The notes below the pieces were generated by a model that saw nothing but the letters and a program-made list of their open reading frames with translations, was not told the origin of the DNA and ran no database searches. Below, piece by piece: positions 15,815 to 22,146 of a stretch of 64,000 nucleotides of DNA (its first letter is position 1; the number at the start of each line of letters is the position of its first letter). Origin of the DNA: Candidatus Formimonas warabiya (GTDB lineage: Bacteria > Bacillota > Dehalobacteriia > Dehalobacteriales > Dehalobacteriaceae); NCBI RefSeq assembly GCF_002777255.1, contig NZ_CP017634.1:248001-312000 (forward strand). Direction: 5' to 3'. The position numbers and the translations under genes were made by a program.

Positions 15815-17449
15815 ATGCCTATTACGGAAATATTATCACATAATGCCGAGGCGTATGGACAGGAGATATGCCTGACAGAGATTAATTTGGATCTCCAGGA
15901 CAGTCACCATGTGATCTGGCGGGAGTATGAACTGATTGAAAACAACCCGGCCGGTGAATACCGGCGGGAAATGACCTGGCGTGTTTTTGACGAGAAGGCA
16001 AACCGCATGGCCAACTTATTGCTGAAAAGAGGCATCAAAAAAGGGGACAAGGTAGCGATTCTTTTAATGAATTGCCTGGAGTGGCTGCCCATTTATTTTG
16101 GAATCTTAAAATCCGGTGCCATAGCAGTTCCCTTGAATTTTCGTTACACGGCAGAAGAAATAAAATATTGTTTGGATTTATCCGAAACCATTGCCCTGAT
16201 TTTCGGGCCTGAGTTTATTGGCCGGATCGAAACCATTTATGATCAGATCCCTAAAGTGAAGACACTTTTATTTGCCGGGGAAAACCGTCCTACTTTTGCG
16301 GAAAACTATGACCGCCTTACGGCCAATTGTTCCTCCGAAGCCCCCTATATTGAACTGAGAGACGAAGATGATGCAGCCATTTATTTCTCCTCAGGGACGA
16401 CGGGATTTCCCAAGGCAATTTTGCATACGCACCAAAGCCTGATGTCGGCATGTATGACGGAAAATAAACATCACGGTCAAACCCGGGAAGATAATTTTTT
16501 ATGCATTCCGCCCCTTTATCATACCGGCGCCAAGATGCATTGGTTCGGTAGTTTGCTCTCCGGGAGCAAAGCCGTATTGCTGCGCGGAATTAAGCCGGAA
16601 TGGATCCTAAAAACAGTCTCAGAAGAAAAGATTACTATTGTTTGGCTTTTAGTTCCTTGGGCCCAGGACATTCTGGACGCCATTGAAAGAGGAGATGTCA
16701 GGCTGGAAGATTATGACCTTTCCCAGTGGAGACTGATGCATATCGGTGCCCAACCGGTTCCCCCCAGCTTAATTCATCGTTGGAAAAAGTATTTTCCCCA
16801 TCATCTTTATGATACGAACTATGGCCTGAGTGAATCCATCGGTCCCGGGTGTGTCCATTTAGGGATTGAGAATATTCATAAAGTCGGTGCCATCGGCATA
16901 CCGGGTTACAATTGGGAAGTCAAGGTTGCCGACGAGGACGGATGCCCTGTACCCCAGGGACAGGTGGGAGAATTGGTGGTCAAGGGCCCGGGCGTAATGA
17001 AATGTTACTTTAATGATCCGGAAGCGACTGTGGCTGTGCTGAAGGACGGCTGGCTTTTTACCGGGGATATGGCACGTATCGATGAAGATGGTTTTATTTA
17101 TTTGGTTGACCGCAAAAAAGATGTCATTATCAGCGGGGGCGAAAATATCTACCCGGTGCAAATCGAAGATTTTCTTCATGGGCATGGGGCGATTAAGGAT
17201 GTAGCAGTGATTGGCCTGCCCGACCCGCGTATTGGTGAAATCGCGGCGGCGATCATTGAACTTAAGCCGGGCTGCCAGTGCACGGAAAAAGAAATCATGG
17301 CCTTCTGTTCTTCCCTGCCCAGATATAAACGCCCGCGCCAGATCATATTTGATCGTATTCCGCGCAACCCTACCGGTAAAATTGAAAAGCCGAAGCTTCG
17401 GGAAAAATATTGCGGGGGAAGCTTAGTGGCAGCCCAAACCCAGAATTGA
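15815..17449 (+). CDS. AMP-dependent acyl-CoA synthetase/ligase
   Basis: 544-aa class I adenylate-forming enzyme (acid + ATP + CoA to acyl-CoA + AMP). P-loop-like motif YFSSGTTGFPKAI at about residue 195, the A5 motif NYGLSESIG, A7 motif LFTGDMARIDEDGF, A8 hinge DRKKDVIISGGENIYP and the catalytic A10 lysine in NPTGKIEKPKLR. Substrate cannot be read from sequence; the N-terminus RREMTWRVFDEKANRMANLLLKRGIKKGD is that of medium/long or aryl acid ligases. ATG 15815 is chosen because GGAGG (15799-15803) lies 11 bases upstream; ATG 15785 has no site. Paired with the Mch homologue. Confidence 0.9.
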   Translation: MPITEILSHNAEAYGQEICLTEINLDLQDSHHVIWREYELIENNPAGEYRREMTWRVFDEKANRMANLLLKRGIKKGDKVAILLMNCLEWLPIYFGILKSGAIAVPLNFRYTAEEIKYCLDLSETIALIFGPEFIGRIETIYDQIPKVKTLLFAGENRPTFAENYDRLTANCSSEAPYIELRDEDDAAIYFSSGTTGFPKAILHTHQSLMSACMTENKHHGQTREDNFLCIPPLYHTGAKMHWFGSLLSGSKAVLLRGIKPEWILKTVSEEKITIVWLLVPWAQDILDAIERGDVRLEDYDLSQWRLMHIGAQPVPPSLIHRWKKYFPHHLYDTNYGLSESIGPGCVHLGIENIHKVGAIGIPGYNWEVKVADEDGCPVPQGQVGELVVKGPGVMKCYFNDPEATVAVLKDGWLFTGDMARIDEDGFIYLVDRKKDVIISGGENIYPVQIEDFLHGHGAIKDVAVIGLPDPRIGEIAAAIIELKPGCQCTEKEIMAFCSSLPRYKRPRQIIFDRIPRNPTGKIEKPKLREKYCGGSLVAAQTQN

Positions 17450-17588
17450 AAAGGTAGAAAAGAAGAATTGATGCTATCAGCAAGGAATCCTCAATAATAG
17501 CATTGGATATGTTCCCGAATACAGTACACGTTGAGACTGTAGTAAAGTTAGAGAAGTTGTAGAATTGAATAATGACAATAGATTACAG

Positions 17589-17622
17589 CCCTTGAGTGTC
17601 AAAATGATGCTCAGGGGTTTTT
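17589..17622 (+). terminator. Terminator after the ligase gene
   Basis: CCCTTGAG (17589-17596) pairs with CTCAGGGG (17610-17617) with one bulged T, then TTTTT. The rest of 17450-17640 shows only a weak ATGCTAT/ATAGCAT repeat. Confidence 0.7.
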
Positions 17623-17660
17623 GCTTGGGATTTGGCAAGAATTTCAGTAGTTATTTTTTG

Positions 17661-17710
17661 TTGACATATAGTCTAATTGGACTATAAAATATGGTAGTCT
17701 AATTAGACTA
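17661..17710 (+). promoter_or_regulatory. Promoter with two palindromic operators and no downstream gene
   Basis: TTGACA (17661-17666), 16 bp, TATAAA (17683-17688). A near-perfect palindrome lies inside the spacer and -10 (17668-17685, ATAGTCTAAT/TGGACTAT) and a perfect 16-bp one (TAGTCTAATTAGACTA) at 17695-17710. This is the layout of a MarR-type autoregulated gene, yet the next 110 bp contain only a 21-codon frame (17765-17830, MRKRVFIYLSADLK...) and a terminator. Either the regulated gene was deleted or a short RNA is made. Confidence 0.6.
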
Positions 17711-17793
17711 TACATCAATTTCAAGTCCGTTCGGGGGCTCCAAGTTGATTCTATCTATGGTGAAATGAGGAAAAGAGTGTTTATATATCTGTC

Positions 17794-17822
17794 AGCAGAC
17801 TTGAAATACAGTCTGCTTTTAA
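17794..17822 (+). terminator. Terminator-like hairpin
   Basis: AGCAGACT (17794-17801) and AGTCTGCT (17810-17817) with an 8-nt loop and TTTTA tail. Together with the promoter at 17661 it delimits a possible transcript of about 130 nt. Confidence 0.65.
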
Positions 17823-17826
17823 TATC

Positions 17827-17883
17827 TTGACAATAACGATATTCGATGTTATCATGCAAACAAATTATATCGATATTCGATAT
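17827..17883 (+). promoter_or_regulatory. padR promoter with two CGATATTCGA operators
   Basis: TTGACA (17827-17832), 17 bp, TATCAT (17850-17855). CGATATTCGA occurs within the spacer (17837-17846) and again in a 17-bp perfect palindrome ATATCGA-TAT-TCGATAT (17867-17883) just after the -10. Their position indicates autorepression by the PadR protein encoded next. Confidence 0.7.
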
Positions 17884-17901
17884 TTATAAAGGAATGATTA
17901 C

Positions 17902-18222
17902 ATGGCCAGAGAAAAATATCAAACATTAACAGAGCAAATGTTTTATATCCTTATTTGCCTAAAAAATGAGGCCTGTGGTGTTGATATTATGAAAATGGTA
18001 GCAGAGCTTACAGATGGCAGAGTGCTCATTGGCCCTGGAACCTTATACAGCTTATTGGATAACTTTGTCAAGGAAAAAATGATTATCGAGACTAAGACGG
18101 AAAATCGAAAAAAAAGCTATATTATTACAAATCTTGGTAATGAAATGCTTGAAAAGGAATATCGCCGACTAACAAAGCGGAAAAACGATTACGAAGCACT
18201 CGTAAAAGGTGGTGGGCAGTGA
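17902..18222 (+). CDS. PadR family transcriptional regulator
   Basis: 106-aa PadR winged-helix repressor: LTEQMFYILICLKNEACGVDIMKMV, the recognition block LIGPGTLYSLLDNFVKEKMI and the KSYIITNLGNEML wing. Ribosome site AAAGGAAT precedes ATG 17902. Its stop (18220-18222) overlaps the next start by one base. PadR plus DUF2812 membrane protein is a recurrent Firmicute pair; in those, PadR represses the membrane protein gene and itself. The inducer is unknown. Confidence 0.9.
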   Translation: MAREKYQTLTEQMFYILICLKNEACGVDIMKMVAELTDGRVLIGPGTLYSLLDNFVKEKMIIETKTENRKKSYIITNLGNEMLEKEYRRLTKRKNDYEALVKGGGQ

Positions 18223-19610
18223 TGAAAAATAAAGTTAAAAAGGTGATAAATTTTAGATTTGACCGTTATAAGGGCACAGAAATCAAATTGGAGAAACTGG
18301 CTGCAAAGGGATTATTTCTGGAGGAGTGCGGTGCCTTTTTATGGACATTTCGAAAAGGAGAGCCGAAGAATTTAAAATACACAGTTACATATTTTTCTGA
18401 GGGGTCAGTATTTAATCCCGATATTACTGATAATCAGCAAACGTATTTCGATTATGCCAAGGCTGCCGGTTGGAATTTTGTAACCCAATTCAACCAAATG
18501 CAAATCTTTTGCAGCGAAGCTGACAACCCCATACCATTTGAGACGGATGAAAAAGAGAAATTTGACAATATCAAAAGATGTATGAAAAAGAGCTTCCTTC
18601 CATCGATAATAGTTATGATTCTGGTTTTTATGTTTAATTTGGTTGTGCAGTTCAATTCATTTCAATTGAATCCAATAGATTTTTTGTCAGATCCCAGTCG
18701 ATTGTTTTCTGTTGCCATGATTTTGGCGGTTGTTATTTATGAAGTGTATTTCTTGCTGGATTACTTCATTTGGTGTAAACGCTCAGAGCGCTCGATTGCC
18801 AGTGGTGGAGAATGTGCTGAAAATATCAGCATGGTGCGCAGAATTGTCCATCTCATCTTTATGAGTTTTAGCTTTGTTAGCTTTGGTTACTTTTTGTATT
18901 ACCTCGTTTTTAAAATTAGCTGGTTCGGGGTATTCCTATGCATCATACAAATGCCCATTCTGCTGATAGTATTTTGGTTGTCAATCAAATATTTGAAAAA
19001 GAAAAAAGCATCGGCTACGATAAATAAAGTGATATCCTTTACTGTGCTGATCATTGCTGATTTTGCATATCTCGCATTCATTGTATTGTTCACGATTAAA
19101 TTTGGCTTTAATGTAGGTGCTGGCTCGGATTATCGCACCGTTGTTTAGCCGATTACCGCAACAACCAGTCATGAGTACAGGCTGTATAGGGATGATATCC
19201 CCCTTACCTGTGAAGCTTTATACGGTGATATTGATTATGACTATTATTCGTATGAAAAAGAGATAGATAGCACATTGTTCCTTACCAAACGCAATTATCG
19301 GCAAGATTCATTGCCCGCAAAAGACGCACCTCCGCGGCTCGAATACGATATCTTAGAACCGCAATTTAAGTTTGTTTATCATCTCGCCAAGAAGCATCTG
19401 CTTGAGATACCCCAGTGGCGAGAGGATATAAGCTTTGAGTCTATCGACAACGAAATTTTCGGCACGGTAGAAGCTTATCAGCAGCATTATGATGATACGC
19501 CAACAGGTGAATACATTTTGCTTTTTGAAAATAAAATTATTGCCCTAAATATGGAAGAATCGCCAACCACAAAACAAATTTCCATCATTAAAGAAAAGTT
19601 ACGAATTTAA
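18222..19610 (+). pseudogene. DUF2812 membrane protein gene with an in-frame TAG stop
   Basis: The gene starts at ATG 18222 with a DUF2812 domain (residues ~5-105; VINFRFDRYKGTEIKLEKLAAKG and WTFRKGEPKNLKYTVTYF), followed by about four membrane segments. A TAG codon at 19146-19148 ends this part after ~308 residues, but the same frame continues without any other stop to TAA at 19608-19610 (PITATTSHEYRLYRDDIPL ... IALNMEESPTTKQISIIKEK). The downstream part reads as the natural outer C-terminal domain. A point nonsense mutation is the simplest reading; both halves could still be made separately or by readthrough. Confidence 0.8.
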
Positions 19611-19725
19611 CTTTAGAAAGCGAGTGAGCCTGAAAGCGCGGTATAATGATTACAGCAGCAGAAAAACAGGAATTTGGCGGGCAGTTTTGAACTGCGGATT
19701 ATTTATAGTTTAGGGAGAATGTAAT

Positions 19726-20472
19726 ATGAGCAATCAAAATATTTATGATAACCAGGATTTTTTTAACGGCTATCATTCATTACGGAGCAGTAAGGATAAT
19801 AACTACAACGATTTATTGGAACAGCCTGCAATGGCAGATATGTTGCCGGATTTGACAGGTAAAAAAGTTTTAGATTTAGGTTGCGGCTATGGTCATAATT
19901 GTCTTGATTTTATACGAAATGGTGCTGACCGAGTTGTGGGGCTGGATATATCAGAAAAAATGCTTGAAGTCGCCAGGAACGAGTCCAATGATGTAAAGAT
20001 TGAATATATCAATATGAGCATGACTGAAATATCATCTATCACTGAACGATTTGATTTTGTTTACAGTTCCCTTGCGTTTCATTATATAGAGGATTTTTCA
20101 AAGCTTATAAAAGATAGTTATCGCTTGTTAAATTCTGGCGGTTATTTGCTGTATTCACAGGAGCATCCTATTATCACAGCTACGATTGATGATAAAGGAC
20201 ATTTCAATCAAGATGAAACCGGGAACTGCGTATCCTATACTTTCTCAAATTACAATCAAGCCGGGAGACGTGAAATCCATTGGTATGTTGACGGAGTTAT
20301 AAAATATCATCGTCCTATGGGAGAATTGTTGACTACCATTGCAAAAGCGGGCTTTATTCTGGAAGAAGTTTGTGAACCGACGCCAAAAGATTGGGCGGTC
20401 CGCAAACTACCAAGTATAAAAAAAGAATTTTTGAAACCTTGTTTTTTGATTGTGAAAGCAAAAAGGCAATAG
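19726..20472 (+). CDS. Class I SAM-dependent methyltransferase
   Basis: 248-aa cytosolic methyltransferase. SAM-binding motif I is KVLDLGCGYGHN at about residue 45; motif II region RVVGLDISEKMLEVAR; then FDFVYSSLAFHYIEDF and LNSGGYLLYSQEHP. The type is that often annotated as small-molecule (ubiE-like) methyltransferase. Good ribosome site AGGGAGAA before ATG 19726. Neighbours give no clue to substrate. Confidence 0.85.
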   Translation: MSNQNIYDNQDFFNGYHSLRSSKDNNYNDLLEQPAMADMLPDLTGKKVLDLGCGYGHNCLDFIRNGADRVVGLDISEKMLEVARNESNDVKIEYINMSMTEISSITERFDFVYSSLAFHYIEDFSKLIKDSYRLLNSGGYLLYSQEHPIITATIDDKGHFNQDETGNCVSYTFSNYNQAGRREIHWYVDGVIKYHRPMGELLTTIAKAGFILEEVCEPTPKDWAVRKLPSIKKEFLKPCFLIVKAKRQ

Positions 20473-20516
20473 AAGATTATCAGCTAATGTGACCAATTTA
20501 GCAAGGAGGCTTTTCT

Positions 20517-20762
20517 ATGATAGATTATGGATTAAAAAATAAGGTTGTGTTAATTACTGGTGCAAATAACCCACAAGGTATTGGAGCAGCAACAGCGTAT
20601 GCTTTCGCGGCAGAAGGAGCAAAAATCATACTTGTATATAAAAAGAATTTCACCCAGGCTATCCCAAAAAATGGTGAGAGAATGAGAATTAAGAACGACG
20701 GCATTTCAGGTCAATCTATAACACTGCACCCCCCACGCAGGAGGATGTCGATTATCTGGTAA
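20517..20762 (+). pseudogene. Truncated short-chain dehydrogenase/reductase
   Basis: Only the first ~45 residues match an SDR: KNKVVLITGANNPQGIGAATAYAFAAEGAKIILVY, the Rossmann TGxxxxxGIG motif and first helix. After about 20650 the sequence is unrelated to SDRs and the frame ends at 20762, ~170 residues too early and without the YxxxK active site. A GGAGG ribosome site and ATG 20517 remain. A deletion has joined this start to unrelated sequence. Confidence 0.75.
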
Positions 20763-20917
20763 ACCTGCCGAGTCAAGCAAACGTCTACATCGAAACGGAC
20801 CAGAAGGTTATTTCGACTGTGAAGGAGGAAACCGCGGCCTTCCTTACAGGACAGAAGATAGCGGAAACGACTACCCAATTGATTCAGGACAGGGTGAGCA
20901 AATACTTAAATGAATAA
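20711..20917 (+). pseudogene. C-terminal remnant resembling an ABC substrate-binding protein
   Basis: A frame without start codon ends at TAA 20915-20917 and reads SIYNTAPPTQEDVDYLVNL, later VYIETDQKVISTVKEET, AAFLTGQKIAETTTQLIQDRV. This amphipathic ending (ETAAFLTGQK...AETTxLIQDRVxxYLxE) is typical of extracellular solute-binding protein C-termini. No N-terminal part is present. It overlaps the end of the SDR fragment in another frame. Confidence 0.5.
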
Positions 20918-21041
20918 TACAAAAAACAAGGTGTGGCTTTCCGCCAAGGGGATATCAGAGGGGTATGACATCTTTTTTGCCCACTCAAGGCATGTGGAGA
21001 GTATAGTTCTGATGACGAATAGTAGTTTCAAGGGCAAATAA
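20910..21041 (+). pseudogene. 43-codon fragment, possible rRNA methyltransferase C-terminus or junk
   Basis: ATG 20910 overlaps the previous stop; product begins MNNTKNKVWLSAKG and ends SRHVESIVLMTNSSFKGK. RHVESIVLMT resembles the near-C-terminal HVE(T/S)VVLL motif of TrmA/RumA-type uracil methyltransferases, but nothing else matches. Probably more deletion debris. Confidence 0.3.
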
Positions 21042-21048
21042 GGCGGGC

Positions 21049-21071
21049 AAACCACTATATGTAGTGGTTTT
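21049..21071. terminator. Short perfect hairpin
   Basis: AAACCACTA (21049-21057), loop TATG, TAGTGGTTT (21062-21070). Terminator-like but the T run is short. Confidence 0.5.
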
Positions 21072-21264
21072 GGAGCAAAAAACGATTAAAACGGGCTGAA
21101 GAAGTGCATTTTCTGGCCCTTTTTATACATGAATCGGTGATTTTTGGTGATGGCACCCTAGAAGCACACTTTTTATAAATCCAATGGCATCGGGTGAGGA
21201 ATCGTGATGCCGTTGCCTTAAACTCATGAATCAACCTAATTTTAATGTGATTATTTTAACAGCA

Positions 21265-21311
21265 AAGTACCAGAAATCAACGCTAAACGCGTAATTTCTG
21301 GTACTTTTTTG
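21265..21311 (+). terminator. Strong terminator before the TetR/phosphotransferase pair
   Basis: Perfect 13-bp arms AAGTACCAGAAAT (21265-21277) and ATTTCTGGTACTT (21294-21306) followed by TTTT. The sequence between 21072 and 21264 shows nothing recognisable. Confidence 0.85.
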
Positions 21312-21424
21312 ATAATCTATATAGGATTTAGTAATTTGCCAGTGTTCGTTATTCCCTAATAAAATCTTCCTGGATGAAAAATCTGTTCTGAGAATACATA
21401 TCAAATAAAATTTTTAACATACTA

Positions 21425-21474
21425 TTGACCGAATCGGTTTTTAGTAATACTATATCATCATAAACCGATTCGGT
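21425..21474 (+). promoter_or_regulatory. tetR-rph promoter with two ACCGAWTCGGT operators
   Basis: TTGACC (21425-21430), 17 bp, TACTAT (21448-21453). Perfect 11-bp palindromes ACCGAATCGGT (21428-21438, over the -35) and ACCGATTCGGT (21464-21474, just after the start site) bracket the promoter. This is the expected layout for autorepression by the TetR protein encoded at 21500. Confidence 0.75.
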
Positions 21475-21499
21475 TGACGTTGCGTGAGGTGAGATAATC

Positions 21500-22114
21500 T
21501 TGGAGAAATTTTTCAGTCTACCTGTAGTGAAACAAAATAAAATCATTGATGCGGCGCTTAAAGTCTTCGGCACCAACGGCTATAAAAAGGCCTCCGTGAG
21601 CGATATAGCCAATGCCGCGGGGATTTCCAAGGCTATGGTTTTTCATTATTTCGGATCAAAAAAGGCATTATATCTTTATTTGATTGAGTTCTGCGGCAAT
21701 CTTTTTATGAAAGAAGTCGATGAAAAGCTTGATAATACAGTTACCGACTTCTTTGACAGAATTAAAATGATAACCGGCATTGAGATTTCGCTTATGAAGA
21801 GGCACCCTGCAATCTTATCCTTTTTAACAAGTATTTATTTTGAAAACCATGAAGAAGTTCAAGCTGACATCAAAGCTATTTTGGCAAAGGGCGAAGATTT
21901 TAGAAATAAAATTGCTTTTGAAGGCATGGATACTTCTAAATTCAGGGCCAATATTGATGTAAAACTGGTTATGAAAATCCTTTCCTGGATTGCTGACGGG
22001 TATGCTGCTCAAGCATCAAAAAATCCAGAAGCCGATTATGACGCCTTATTCCAAGAATTAAACAATTGCTTGGTTTTGCTGAAAAACAACTTTTATAAAG
22101 ATGAATATCTATAA
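21500..22114 (+). CDS. TetR/AcrR family regulator
   Basis: 204-aa repressor. N-terminal HTH at residues ~8-55 (IIDAALKVFGTNGYKKASVSDIANAAGISKAMVFHYFGSKKALYLYLIEF pattern); the C-terminal ~145 residues are a helical ligand domain without recognised family. Starts at TTG 21500, 8 bases after GAGGTGAG. It lies 32 bp before the rifamycin-phosphotransferase-like gene and downstream of two matching palindromes, so it most likely controls itself and that gene in response to a drug-like ligand. Confidence 0.9.
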   Translation: MEKFFSLPVVKQNKIIDAALKVFGTNGYKKASVSDIANAAGISKAMVFHYFGSKKALYLYLIEFCGNLFMKEVDEKLDNTVTDFFDRIKMITGIEISLMKRHPAILSFLTSIYFENHEEVQADIKAILAKGEDFRNKIAFEGMDTSKFRANIDVKLVMKILSWIADGYAAQASKNPEADYDALFQELNNCLVLLKNNFYKDEYL

Positions 22115-22146
22115 TTGTCATTCACGAAATGGAAAGGAAAATATGT

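Noticed and set aside
19146-19148. TAG as a pyrrolysine codon
   Set aside because: DUF2812 proteins are not known Pyl proteins, no pyl genes or methylamine methyltransferases are visible, and a nonsense mutation explains it more simply.
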